Positions 54,172 through 63,233 of a stretch of 64,000 bases of DNA are shown one piece after another. Position 1 is the stretch's first letter; every line of letters starts with the position of its first letter. The stretch is from positions 57,858 to 121,857 of the forward strand of contig NZ_JOEZ01000028.1 in NCBI RefSeq assembly GCF_000721175.1, in the 5' to 3' direction. The position numbers and the translations under genes were made by a program. This DNA comes from Streptomyces anulatus (GTDB lineage: Bacteria; Actinomycetota; Actinomycetes; Streptomycetales; Streptomycetaceae). The notes beneath the pieces are model-generated. The model made no database searches and was not told the origin of the DNA. It saw only the letters and a program-made list of their open reading frames with translations.

Positions 54172-54584
54172 CGTGCGCCGCCCCCGCTCAGCGTCTTCAC
54201 CCTGTCGAAGCCGCTCTTCACCGCCTCGTTGGTCTCTGCCTGGCCTTGGACCACCGCCCGGAGGTTCCCGGCGAGGCTCCCGCACTCGCGGCGCGCCACC
54301 TCGACCCGACGCTCCCACGAGGCCCTCACGGTGCTCAGTTCGGCCAAGGCGGACAGCGCTCCGGCCCCGGCGATCAAGCCTTGGTGCGCCGCAGCCAGTT
54401 CGCTCTTCACCGGGCCGAGGTGTGTGACCAACTGGTCGGCTCCACCGGCGGCCCGCAGCCATGGACCGTCGCTGTGCCGTAGATCCCCGTCCTCGGCCGC
54501 TCCCGCGGATCCGGCCGGTACCCCCAGCCGCCCCCAGCCCTCGTTCGGCTGCCCGACCACGGTTACTCCGCCCACACCGCTCAC
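54168..54584 (-). CDS. WXG100-like helical protein
   Basis: 138 residues from GTG 54584: a short Gly-rich start and then long amphipathic helices (SELAAAHQGLIAGAGALSAL, SWERRVEVARRECGSLAGNL), size and helix pattern like ESX/WXG100 partners, though no strict WXG. It overlaps the hydrolase gene by 4 bases, so hydrolase 2 probably needs it as a partner or secretion chaperone. Start choice rests on codon bias; the upstream region looks non-coding. Confidence 0.6.
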   Translation of the reverse strand: MSGVGGVTVVGQPNEGWGRLGVPAGSAGAAEDGDLRHSDGPWLRAAGGADQLVTHLGPVKSELAAAHQGLIAGAGALSALAELSTVRASWERRVEVARRECGSLAGNLRAVVQGQAETNEAVKSGFDRVKTLSGGGAR

Positions 54585-54912
54585 CCCGTTCTCTTGATCG
54601 TGGAGCGGCACTGTGCCAAATCCGCGGTGCGCGACATGCCGTCCGTCCACGCTCCGGGGCCCCGGCTCCGTACGCACCCGGACCCGTGATTCCCGGGCGG
54701 GCGACGCGGGGGCGCCGTTCCCGTGGAGCCGTGCGGTTCACCCGAACGAAGGGGAGCCGAGCACGGGCACGCACACCACGGCCGTCTCCCTGCGGAGCCC
54801 AGGGCCGAGGCCCCCTCCGCCGCACGGCGGAGACCCCGGCACCCGCCCTCGTACCGCGGGACAGCCCACTCGGGATCAGAAGGTGACGCCCCACCACGGC
54901 CCCAGGACCACC
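54585..54912. other. Divergent intergenic region, no gene seen
   Basis: 328 bases between the WXG100-like gene and the membrane-protein gene. It should hold both promoters. A long minus-strand frame through here is GC artefact without a start signal. Confidence 0.5.
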
Positions 54913-55476
54913 ATGGACTGCATGATGCGAACCCGACAGGAACGCCCGACCGACTCCACCCCCGCGCCTCTGCCTTCTCCCCCGCCCGCGCCCCGGTGGG
55001 CGGTCCGCGCCGCGCAGCTGACCACGCTGATCGTGCTGCCGACCGGACTGTGGCGGCTGGCGATGGTGTGCGGGTTCCCGTCCGGGTACACCGCGGCAGG
55101 CTTCGTACCGTTCGAGACCCCGGGCGCCAAGCTGTGGATGCTGGCGCTGAGCGTCGCCTGCGAGCTGCTCGCGCTGCTGACCCTCGGCCTGGTGCGGCCG
55201 TGGGGCGAAACGGTGCCCCGCTGGGTACCCGTCATCGGCGGCCGCCGCGTTCGCCCCCTGGCCGCCGTCGTACCGGCCGCCGCCGGGGCTCTCGCGCTCA
55301 CGGCGATCTGGGCCGCGATGCCGCTGTGGTGGACGTACCCCCACGCGGACATGACTCCCGCCGGCCGGCTCCTGGTCGGCGTCATCTACCAGCCGCTCGT
55401 CCTCTGGGGGCCGCTCCTCGGGGCCGTCACCGTCTCCTACTACCGCCGCACCCGGCCGACCCATCGCGAGGACTGA
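54913..55476 (+). CDS. Integral membrane protein, unknown function
   Basis: 187 residues with four transmembrane helices: AAQLTTLIVLPTGLWRLAMV, LWMLALSVACELLALLTLGL, LAAVVPAAAGALALTAIWAA and one near the C-terminus (RLLVGVIYQPLVLWGPLLGA). ATG 54913 follows AGGA; ATGs at 54922 and 54925 are possible. No domain recognised. It lies at the head of the type IV secretion-like genes but with a 368-base gap to the next one, so membership is uncertain. Confidence 0.72.
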   Translation: MDCMMRTRQERPTDSTPAPLPSPPPAPRWAVRAAQLTTLIVLPTGLWRLAMVCGFPSGYTAAGFVPFETPGAKLWMLALSVACELLALLTLGLVRPWGETVPRWVPVIGGRRVRPLAAVVPAAAGALALTAIWAAMPLWWTYPHADMTPAGRLLVGVIYQPLVLWGPLLGAVTVSYYRRTRPTHRED

Positions 55477-55844
55477 GCCACCCCCAGCACCCCCTTCCCC
55501 GACCACACCTGACGAAGCATCGAACAAGGTGCCGACCGGCGCACCGACGGCTCTCGAACGGCGCATACGAACACGCCGTGCCCCGCGAACGCTGCAACCG
55601 CATCAGAACCCATGACCACCGTCGTTGCTCCTGGTCACACCCCGTGATACACAGAGTAACCAGGCATGTGTGTGAGGAGCCGGGACGAGCCGCAGGTCGG
55701 GGCGACCGCCCGGTCAAACGTGCGAGATCCGGGTAAAGAGACCCGGGAAGACGTCGTGCGAGCGCGGTTTCATCAGCGAAGATAGAAGGCGACTCGTGCC
55801 GGACGGCATGGGCAGCGAACTACCCAACAGGGGCGGTGACTTAC
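55477..55844. other. Upstream region of the secretion-like operon, no gene seen
   Basis: 368 bases before the VirB2-like gene, less GC-rich than its surroundings around 55600-55680. CCTGGT and ACCAGG (about 55635-55670) could pair. It probably contains the operon promoter. Confidence 0.5.
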
Positions 55845-56153
55845 ATGATCCTGGCAGCAGAGAAGGGCGACATCACCACCATCATCGGCGGAATCGCTCC
55901 GGACTGGGGGCCGTTCGGGACGCTGGGCAACGAGGCGCGCATCATGATCGAGGTGGTGATGGCCATCGCCATCCTGCTCTGCCTCGGCATCGCGATCTGG
56001 GGCGCGGCGAAGCAGCGCATCGGAGCGACGGCACTGCGCGACACGTTCAGCGCGGAGCAGGGCAAGGGCCTGATCGTGGCGGGACTGACCGGGGTCTTCA
56101 TCATCGGCTCCCTGGGAACCCTGTTCACCATCGTGTACGGAATGGCCGTCTGA
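55845..56153 (+). CDS. Small two-helix membrane protein (VirB2/TrbC-like)
   Basis: 102 residues with two transmembrane helices (IMIEVVMAIAILLCLGIAIWG and GLIVAGLTGVFIIGSLGTLF) joined by a short basic/polar loop, the layout of VirB2/TrbC pilin-like subunits, though without a signal-peptide cleavage site. ATG 55845 is chosen; GTG 55836 is possible. First gene of the VirB-like set. Assignment is by topology and context, not motif. Confidence 0.65.
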   Translation: MILAAEKGDITTIIGGIAPDWGPFGTLGNEARIMIEVVMAIAILLCLGIAIWGAAKQRIGATALRDTFSAEQGKGLIVAGLTGVFIIGSLGTLFTIVYGMAV

Positions 56154-56334
56154 CCCACCGTCGGCCATTCCCGTCCGGGCCGTCCCCGCCCGCTCCCCAC
56201 CATCCGCCCGTCGTGCCCACCGGCTGAGGTCGCGTTTCCCTGATGTCGAGTCACCACACCGCGCTCAAGCGGCAACCAGCACAGCTACCGTCGTCCTGCG
56301 CGGATCCGCACACGACCGAGGGAGCGAACGCGGC

Positions 56335-57204
56335 ATGAGTCCCGGTGACGAGCACGACTACCGCGGCAAGGACCAGGGGAGCCGCCCGGACGACCCGTAC
56401 AGCACCCTCGGCGGCACCCGTCAGACCCGTACCCGCCTCCCCGACGGCGACGCGGGCCACCCCCACGCGCGCCGCCCCGTCCGCAACTCCCGCTCGCTCG
56501 TGACTTTCACCGGCATCGCGGTCCTCCTCGTCGCTGCCATCGCCTTCGCCAACCGCGGCGGCGGCAGCGACGACGACACCTCCCCGGGCGCCAAGAGCCC
56601 TGGCACCACAGGAAGCGCTCCCACCGCGCCCACCGGCACCAAGCCCGTCCAGGGCAAGAACGGCACGATCGCCTCCGGCTTCGCCCACGACGAGCAGGGG
56701 GCGCAGAGCGCGGCGGCGAACTACGCGGTGGCGCTGGGGTCGGCGGAGATGTTCACGAAGGAAAGCCGCGACCAGATCCTCGACACCGTCTACTCGCCTG
56801 CTGCGGCGGACAAGCTCAGAGCGCCTCAGGACCTGGCCTACTCGACCGAATTCCTCGCACATCTCGGTCTCGACGCCGACGGCAACGCCCCGGAGGGCAG
56901 CACCTTCATCTCTCGGACCGTTCCCGTGGGCACGAAGGTCCTGGCGTTCGAAGGCGACACCGCAGAGGTAGCTGTCTGGTACACGGGCCTCATCGGCATG
57001 TCCGGACCGGACTCCACCAAGCCGGTGAGCACCACCTGGAAGACATGGACAGCCCAGTTGTCGTGGTCGGGCGGCGACTGGAAAGTGACCGCCGCATCCG
57101 AGAGCGACGGCCCGGCGCCCGTTCCCGGCGATGTCGCGGCTTCCAAGTCCGACACGATCAGCAAGGCCGTCGAGGAGTACGGAGGCTTCACTTATGCCAG
57201 GTAG
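56335..57204 (+). CDS. VirB8/TcpC-like conjugation-type protein
   Basis: 289 residues: an acidic/basic cytoplasmic start, one transmembrane helix (LVTFTGIAVLLVAAIAFAN, about 54-72), a Thr/Pro/Gly linker and an extracytoplasmic domain (about 100-285) with the NTF2-like pattern of VirB8/TcpC proteins (GAQSAAANYAVALGS, TVPVGTKVLAFEGDTAEVAVWY, LSWSGGDWKV). These scaffold Gram-positive type IV secretion channels. The downstream gene overlaps its 3' end by 11 bases. Confidence 0.78.
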   Translation: MSPGDEHDYRGKDQGSRPDDPYSTLGGTRQTRTRLPDGDAGHPHARRPVRNSRSLVTFTGIAVLLVAAIAFANRGGGSDDDTSPGAKSPGTTGSAPTAPTGTKPVQGKNGTIASGFAHDEQGAQSAAANYAVALGSAEMFTKESRDQILDTVYSPAAADKLRAPQDLAYSTEFLAHLGLDADGNAPEGSTFISRTVPVGTKVLAFEGDTAEVAVWYTGLIGMSGPDSTKPVSTTWKTWTAQLSWSGGDWKVTAASESDGPAPVPGDVAASKSDTISKAVEEYGGFTYAR

Positions 57205-58558
57205 CCCCAAGTACCGCTTCCGTTCGGTGGCCGCTGCGCTGGTCGGACTGCAAGCAGCCGCGCTGGCGTTCGCCGGACGCGCGGCCGCGGCGCCGACCCC
57301 TACCCCTACCCCGACGCCGTCACCGAGCGCCAACGAGGACTGCAGTCTTCTGTTCGGCGAGGTGAAGAAGTTCTGCGAGGAAGGCGACGGCGCCGGAGCG
57401 TCCGACAGCGTGCCGGGTTCTCCGGACCCGTCGGAATCCCTCGACCCCCTCTCCTCCCTCGCCCGAGGCTGCGCCGACGCCGCCTCCTGGATCGTCGGCA
57501 AGCTCAGCGAGGCCGTCGAGTCCACGGCCAACGTCGACTTCACGAACCCCAAGTTCCTCCAGCAGTACGCCGTCATCTTCGCGGCCTCCACCGTCCTCAC
57601 CCTCGTCCTCTGGCTCCTCGCCGTGGCCAAGCGCGCCATCCGCGGCGTCCCCCTCACCACCGCGATCTCCGAGGCCGTCGGCTTCCTCTGGCTCACCGTC
57701 CTCGCCTCGGCCTTCACCCCGCTGATCCTCTACACGATCGTCTCCGCCACCGACGGCGTCACCGAGGTCATCTCCTCCGCCACCGGCGGCCAGACCGACG
57801 TCTTCTTCGGCTCGTTCGCCGAGGCCCTCAAGAAGGGCGAGGACATCGGCGGCGGACCGATCATGCTGATCGTCGTCTCGCTCGTCTCGATCCTCGCCGC
57901 CGGCATCCTGTGGCTGGAGCTCGTGATCCGCGCCGCCCTGCTCTACGTCGGCGCGCTCCTCGGCATCGTCGTCTACGCCGGCCTCGTCGACAAGAACATG
58001 TGGGGCCACGTCCGCCGCTGGGCCGGCATCATGATCGCGGTGATCATGGTCAAGCCGGTCATCGTCATCGTCCTCGGCCTCGCCGGAGCGCTCTCCGCGG
58101 GCGACGGCCCCGACGCCTTCTCCGCCGTCGTCTCCGGCCTCTCCATCATCCTGCTGGCCATCTTCGCCTCCGCCATGATCTACCGCTTCGTCCCCGGCTT
58201 CGGCGACGAGATCCAGGGCGCCCGCACCAACCGCAAGCAGGCCACCGACGGGGCCCAGGCCGCCGCCCTGATCAGCTCCCCCGCCGCCCTCGTCTCCCAG
58301 GGCATCAAGACCCACAGCGGCCGCAACGACCAGAACAGCGGCGGAGGCGGCGGAGGCGCCCGCCCCGCCAACCCGGCCAGCGGCGGCGTCGCCGCCCACA
58401 GCTCCCGCACCACCGGCGGAGGCGGTGGATCCGCCGCCCCCTCGCCCCGCAGCGGGTCCGCGCCCACCTCCGGGACCCCCCACAGCAGCCGTTCCTCCCG
58501 AGGCGGAGGCGGCTTCGGCACCACAGGTAACTCGAGCACAGGAGGGGGAGGGCGTTGA
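57194..58558 (+). CDS. VirB6/TrbL-like polytopic membrane protein
   Basis: 454 residues: a signal peptide-like start (about 5-32), a Cys-containing extracytoplasmic segment (DCSLLFGEVKKFCEEG) and about six or seven transmembrane helices. A Gly/Ser/Arg-rich cytoplasmic tail (about 385-454) follows. The topology matches VirB6/TrbL channel proteins of actinomycete type IV systems. ATG 57194 follows GGAGG and overlaps the previous gene. The next gene overlaps its stop by 4 bases. Confidence 0.8.
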   Translation: MPGSPKYRFRSVAAALVGLQAAALAFAGRAAAAPTPTPTPTPSPSANEDCSLLFGEVKKFCEEGDGAGASDSVPGSPDPSESLDPLSSLARGCADAASWIVGKLSEAVESTANVDFTNPKFLQQYAVIFAASTVLTLVLWLLAVAKRAIRGVPLTTAISEAVGFLWLTVLASAFTPLILYTIVSATDGVTEVISSATGGQTDVFFGSFAEALKKGEDIGGGPIMLIVVSLVSILAAGILWLELVIRAALLYVGALLGIVVYAGLVDKNMWGHVRRWAGIMIAVIMVKPVIVIVLGLAGALSAGDGPDAFSAVVSGLSIILLAIFASAMIYRFVPGFGDEIQGARTNRKQATDGAQAAALISSPAALVSQGIKTHSGRNDQNSGGGGGGARPANPASGGVAAHSSRTTGGGGGSAAPSPRSGSAPTSGTPHSSRSSRGGGGFGTTGNSSTGGGGR

Positions 58559-60105
58559 CGACCCAGTCCCACACGATGACGCCCCGCCGCACGTATCTCA
58601 TCGGCCGCGCCCGGCCGAACGCGATCGTCGGCAAGAACCGCGAGACCGGCGAGATCGCCCTGATCATCGTCGGCGCGTTCCTCGGCATGATGAGCGGGCT
58701 CCTCGTCCCCGTCCTCTCCCTCCGCATCGTCTGCCTCGTGGGCTTCCCCATGCTGGCGCTCGCCATCGTGTACGTCCCGTACAAGGGGCGGACCTTCTAC
58801 AAGTGGTTCGAGATCAACCGCAGCTTCAAGCGCTCCCTGCGCCGCGGCACCGCCTACCGCTCCAGTGCCATGGAAGCGGGCGTCAGCGCCGACGGCCGCG
58901 AGGTCGAGATCGGCCCGCCCCCCGGCATCGGCCGGATCAGCTGGCTCGCCGCCCCCTTCGGCCCCGACGAGATCGCCGTGCTCCTCCACGCCGACCGGCG
59001 CACCGTCACCGCCGCCATCGAGATCGAGGGCCCCGGCGTCGGCCTCCGCGACAGCGAGGACCAGGAGGCCCTCGTCGACCGCTTCGGCACCCTCCTCAAG
59101 CACGTGGCCAACGGCGACGGCTTCGTCACCCGCCTCCAGATGCTCGCCCGTACCCTCCCCGCCGACCCCGACGCCCACGCCAAGGACGTCGCCCAACGCG
59201 GCGACAAGACGTCCCCGGGCTGGCTCCAGGAGTCCTACGACCAGCTCCAGTCCATGGTCTCCACCTCCAGCGAGCAGCACCGCGCCTACCTCGTCGCCTG
59301 CATGCACTACAGCCGCGAACTGGCCGCCGAGGCCAACGCCATGGCCCGCGCCGCCCGCCCCCACGGCGGCCGCAAGCTCGACCGCGACGCCGGCCTCGCC
59401 GTCGTCATGGCCCGCGAGCTCACCGACATCTGCGCCCGCCTCGCCGAGGCCGACATCCGGGTCCGCCAGCCGCTCGGCCAGAGCCGTCTGGCCTCCCTCG
59501 TGCACTCGATGTACGACCCCGACCACCCCATCGACCACATCCAGGCCATGACCAAGCGCAACGCCTGGCCCGCCGAGCTGGACGCGGTCGAGCCGACGTT
59601 CCTCCAGGCCAAGACCCGCGAGTCCACCACCCGCGCCCCCTGGTGCCACGCCACGGCCTGGGTGAAGGAATGGCCGATGACCCCCGTCGGCGTCAACTTC
59701 CTCGCCCCGCTCCTCGTCCACACCCCCGACGTCATCCGCACAGTCGCCGTCTGCATGGACCTCGAACCCACCGAGGTCGCCATCGAGCGCATGCTGACCG
59801 AGAAGACCAACGACGACGCCGAGGCGAGCCGTCAGGCCAAGATGAACCGCACCGTCGACCCCCGCGACATCGCCGCCCACGGCCGGCTCGACCAGCGGGG
59901 TGAAGATCTCGCCAGCGGCGCGGCCGGAGTGAACCTGGTGGGGTACATCACGGTGTCGTCCCGTTCACCCGAGGCCCTCGCCCGCGACAAGCGCACGATC
60001 CGCGCCTCGGCGGGCAAGTCCTACCTCAAGCTGGAGTGGTGCGACCGCGAGCACCACCGTGCCTTCGTGAACACACTCCCGTTCGCCACCGGCATCCGTC
60101 GCTGA
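58555..60105 (+). CDS. SCO6880-family (VirB4-associated) protein
   Basis: 516 residues: two N-terminal transmembrane helices (about 30-75, PrgI-like) then a long soluble domain with no Walker motif. In actinomycete systems this protein is encoded directly before the VirB4-like ATPase and corresponds to the N-terminal part of larger VirB4 proteins. The start is unusual: TTG 58555 overlaps the upstream stop with GGGGGAGGG close by; ATG 58576 is the alternative. Sequence through 60105 is intact. Confidence 0.85.
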   Translation: MTTQSHTMTPRRTYLIGRARPNAIVGKNRETGEIALIIVGAFLGMMSGLLVPVLSLRIVCLVGFPMLALAIVYVPYKGRTFYKWFEINRSFKRSLRRGTAYRSSAMEAGVSADGREVEIGPPPGIGRISWLAAPFGPDEIAVLLHADRRTVTAAIEIEGPGVGLRDSEDQEALVDRFGTLLKHVANGDGFVTRLQMLARTLPADPDAHAKDVAQRGDKTSPGWLQESYDQLQSMVSTSSEQHRAYLVACMHYSRELAAEANAMARAARPHGGRKLDRDAGLAVVMARELTDICARLAEADIRVRQPLGQSRLASLVHSMYDPDHPIDHIQAMTKRNAWPAELDAVEPTFLQAKTRESTTRAPWCHATAWVKEWPMTPVGVNFLAPLLVHTPDVIRTVAVCMDLEPTEVAIERMLTEKTNDDAEASRQAKMNRTVDPRDIAAHGRLDQRGEDLASGAAGVNLVGYITVSSRSPEALARDKRTIRASAGKSYLKLEWCDREHHRAFVNTLPFATGIRR

Positions 60106-60199
60106 CGACGCACCACCCGCACGCCTCAACCCCAGCTCCACCCCCGCCGGAAGAACCGCAGCAACCGCAGCAACCGCAACAAGAGAGGGCACCCCCACC

Positions 60200-61618
60200 A
60201 TGCGAGACCCCCTGTCCGCATTGTCGGATGCCTTCACCTCCTTCCTCTTCGGCAAGGTGGAGACGACCCGCCTCCCCGTCCGTACGTCGACGGGCCAGGC
60301 CCAGGCCGTCTACCTCCCCACCGCCGCCCCCGGCCTCGGCGACTCCGGCGTGATCATCGGCCGCGAGGTCTACAGCGGCAAGGGCTACATCTACGACCCC
60401 TTCCAGCTGTACGGTCAGCAGCTCCCCGCCCCGCACTGGCTCGTCCTCGGCGAGTCCGGCAACGGCAAGTCCGCGCTGGAGAAGACGTACGTCCTGCGCC
60501 AGCTCCGCTTCCGCGACCGGCAGGTCGTCGTCCTCGACGCCCAGGGCGAGGACGGCGTCGGCGAATGGAACCTCATCGCCCAGGAGCTGGGCATCACCCC
60601 CATCCGCCTGGACCCCACCGCAGCGCTCAACGGCGGCATCCGGCTCAACCCCCTCGACCCCTCCATCACCACCACCGGCCAGCTCGCCCTGCTCCGCACC
60701 ATCATCGAAGTCGCCATGGGCCACGGGCTCGACGAGCGCTCCGGCTTCGCCCTGAAGGTCGCCCACGCCTACGTCACCGCGACCATCACCGACCGCCAGC
60801 CGGTCCTGATGGACATCGTGGAACAGCTGCGCCACCCCGAGCCCGAGTCCGCCGCGGCGATGAACGTCGACATAGACGATGTACGGGCCTGGGGCCTGGA
60901 CGTCGCCCTCGTCCTGGACCGGCTCGTCGACGGCGACCTGCGCGGCATGTTCGACGGGCCCACGACCGTCGGCATCGACCTCGACGCGCCCCTCATCGTC
61001 TTCGACCTCTCGCACATCGACCGCAACTCGATCGCGATGCCGATCCTGATGGCGATCGTCGGCGTCTGGCTGGAGCACACCTGGATCAGGCCCGACCGCA
61101 AGAAACGCATCTTCCTGGTCGAGGAGGCGTGGCACATCATCAACTCCCCCTTCGTCGCCCAGCTCTTCCAGCGCCTCCTGAAGTTCGGACGCCGCCTCGG
61201 GCTCTCCTTCGTCGCCGTCGTCCACCACCTCAGCGACGTGGTGGACGGGGCCGCGGCGAAGGAAGCGGCGGCCATCCTCAAGATGGCCTCCACCCGCACG
61301 ATCTACGCCCAGAAGTCGGACGAGGCCAGAGCGACCGGCCGGGTCATCGGACTGCCCCGCTGGGCGGTCGAGATCATCCCGACCCTCACCCCAGGCATCG
61401 CCGTCTGGGACGTCAACGGCAACGTCCAGGTCGTCAAGCACCTGATCACCGAAGCCGAACGCCCCCTGGTCTTCACCGACCGCGCCATGACCGAGGGATC
61501 GACGGACGACCTGCTCCCCGAGGACATCCGCGCCGCCGAACTGGAGGCGGAGCAACGGGCGGCCCGGATCGAGAACCAGCAACGGATCAACGAGTCGTCA
61601 GAGTCAACGGTGGCATGA
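60200..61618 (+). CDS. VirB4-like secretion ATPase
   Basis: 472 residues of the VirB4/TraC AAA+ class. Walker A is GESGNGKSALE (about 84-94), Walker B RIFLVEEAWH near 310 and a downstream Gln/Arg-rich motif follows. It powers assembly or substrate movement in type IV secretion. ATG 60200 follows AGAGAGGG. It begins 94 bases after the SCO6880-family gene; the TraG-like gene starts one base after its stop. All motifs for ATP hydrolysis are present. Confidence 0.92.
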   Translation: MRDPLSALSDAFTSFLFGKVETTRLPVRTSTGQAQAVYLPTAAPGLGDSGVIIGREVYSGKGYIYDPFQLYGQQLPAPHWLVLGESGNGKSALEKTYVLRQLRFRDRQVVVLDAQGEDGVGEWNLIAQELGITPIRLDPTAALNGGIRLNPLDPSITTTGQLALLRTIIEVAMGHGLDERSGFALKVAHAYVTATITDRQPVLMDIVEQLRHPEPESAAAMNVDIDDVRAWGLDVALVLDRLVDGDLRGMFDGPTTVGIDLDAPLIVFDLSHIDRNSIAMPILMAIVGVWLEHTWIRPDRKKRIFLVEEAWHIINSPFVAQLFQRLLKFGRRLGLSFVAVVHHLSDVVDGAAAKEAAAILKMASTRTIYAQKSDEARATGRVIGLPRWAVEIIPTLTPGIAVWDVNGNVQVVKHLITEAERPLVFTDRAMTEGSTDDLLPEDIRAAELEAEQRAARIENQQRINESSESTVA

Positions 61619-61619
61619 C

Positions 61620-63200
61620 ATGGCACGCCAGGCAGCACGCGGCCGGGGCCCGGCCCCTCACGACGGACACGACCGGCCCCAGGGTGGCGGCGGCATCCCG
61701 GACGGCCTGCTGATCGGCCTCCTGGGCCTCCTCCTCGCGGCCACCCTGGTCGCCTGGACGGCCACCGGCCTGGCCGGGCTCCTCGCCCACGGGGCCTGGC
61801 CGGACGGCGTGACGTTCACCCGGTCCCCACTCGCCCTGCGCGAACTGGCCACCGCCCCCAAGGACCTCGCCGCCGCCTGGCCGGGGACGCCCCCGGCCCA
61901 GCTCTCCGGATACGGGCTGTTCTGGGGCCTGTTCATCGGCGAGCTGATGGTGCTGGTGGTCCTCGCGGTGTTCGTACTCGGCGTCGTGGCCCGCGGTCGT
62001 GCCGTACGGGAACGGCGCCGCGAGGAACGGGCCTTCGGAGCGCACGAGAAACAGCCCCCCGCACCCGAGACGACACCAGCACCAGTAGCAGGAACACCGG
62101 CAGAAACACAGGCGGAAACACAAGCAAGAGCAACGGCACCACCCCCGACAGCACCACCGGCACCACCGGCAACGGCGCCCGACCACACCACCCCAAGCGC
62201 CCCCGCAGCCGAATACGCGCCCCCTCCCTCCGACGGAGACGTACTCCTCCCCTCCCCCCGCACCCCCCTCCTCGTCTACGCCCCCGCCCCCGCCCGGCGC
62301 CCCACCGTCGTCCAGGCCATCCACGACGCCGAAGGGCCCGCCCTCGTCATCACCTCGGACCCCACCGTCTGGGCCGAGACGAAAGACGCCCGAAGCAAGC
62401 TCGGCCCGGTCCTCGTCTACGACCCGGGCCACCTCTGCGACACCCCGGCCCGCCTCCACTGGTCGCCCACCGCGGGCTGCGAGCTCCCCGACGTCGCCGC
62501 CGCGCGCGCGGCCGCCCTGCTCGCCCCCGTACGCCCGCAGGCCCGGATCGACGCGGCGGTGGCCGACACGGCGCAGACGCTCCTCCAGTGCTGGCTGCAC
62601 GCCGCAGCGGTGGACGGCCGGCCCTTCCGCCAGGTCCTGCGCTGGGCCTCCGGGGCCGGCGCCCACGAACCGGTACGCCTCCTCCGTACGCACCCCAAGG
62701 CCGCGTCCGGACTCGCCGGGCTGCTGGAGTCCGCCCTCACCGCATACCCGGAACGGCGCGAAGTGGCCCAGGAACTGACGGTACGGGCGTTCGCCGCGCT
62801 CTCCACGGTGCACATCCGCGAGGCCTGCACGGCGCACCGAGCGGATTCCCTCGCGCTGGAATCTTTTGCGGACGAAGGGGGAACGCTCTATCTGGTGGGC
62901 GAACCCATCGAGGATCCCCGCTCCCACCCCGGCGCGATGCCCCTTCTCACCGCGCTCGCCGCAGACGTGGTCGAGCACGGCCGCCGCATGGCCGCACGGT
63001 CATCCGACGGTCGGCTCGACCCACCAATGACCCTCGTCCTCGACGACGTCGCGGCCGTGGCACCCCTCCCCCAGCTCCCGGAGCTGCTGGCGACCGGTCA
63101 GAACCGGGGCATGCCCGCCCTGGTGCTGCTCCGCTCCCGGGAGCAGGCCCGGGCCCGCTGGCAGGAGCACCTGCACGCCCCGGCCCCGGGCGTCAGCTAG
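61620..63200 (+). CDS. TraG/VirD4-like protein lacking a P-loop
   Basis: 526 residues: two N-terminal transmembrane helices (about 27-52 and 97-122), a Pro/Thr/Ala-rich linker (~60 residues) and a C-terminal domain resembling the TraG/VirD4 coupling-protein core (PALVITSDPTVWAETKDARS, KLGPVLVYDP, and a Walker B-like PMTLVLDDVAAVAPLPQLPE). The Walker A loop that should come before PALVITSDP is absent; the linker leads directly into that strand. So it may be a structural, ATP-independent component, or depend on VirB4. Confidence 0.82.
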   Translation: MARQAARGRGPAPHDGHDRPQGGGGIPDGLLIGLLGLLLAATLVAWTATGLAGLLAHGAWPDGVTFTRSPLALRELATAPKDLAAAWPGTPPAQLSGYGLFWGLFIGELMVLVVLAVFVLGVVARGRAVRERRREERAFGAHEKQPPAPETTPAPVAGTPAETQAETQARATAPPPTAPPAPPATAPDHTTPSAPAAEYAPPPSDGDVLLPSPRTPLLVYAPAPARRPTVVQAIHDAEGPALVITSDPTVWAETKDARSKLGPVLVYDPGHLCDTPARLHWSPTAGCELPDVAAARAAALLAPVRPQARIDAAVADTAQTLLQCWLHAAAVDGRPFRQVLRWASGAGAHEPVRLLRTHPKAASGLAGLLESALTAYPERREVAQELTVRAFAALSTVHIREACTAHRADSLALESFADEGGTLYLVGEPIEDPRSHPGAMPLLTALAADVVEHGRRMAARSSDGRLDPPMTLVLDDVAAVAPLPQLPELLATGQNRGMPALVLLRSREQARARWQEHLHAPAPGVS

Positions 63201-63233
63201 GGCGTGTGCCCGGTCCAACGCACCGGAGCGCTG

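Noticed and set aside
52351..55566. Much longer version of hydrolase 2 starting at 55566
   Set aside because: The extra N-terminal part is Arg/Gly-rich shadow of plus-strand sequence and crosses the gene at 54168-54584. The GTG at 54171 with GTGA overlap fits better.
61620..63200. Integrated conjugative element boundaries
   Set aside because: No integrase, att direct repeats, relaxase or tRNA target was seen around the secretion-like genes.
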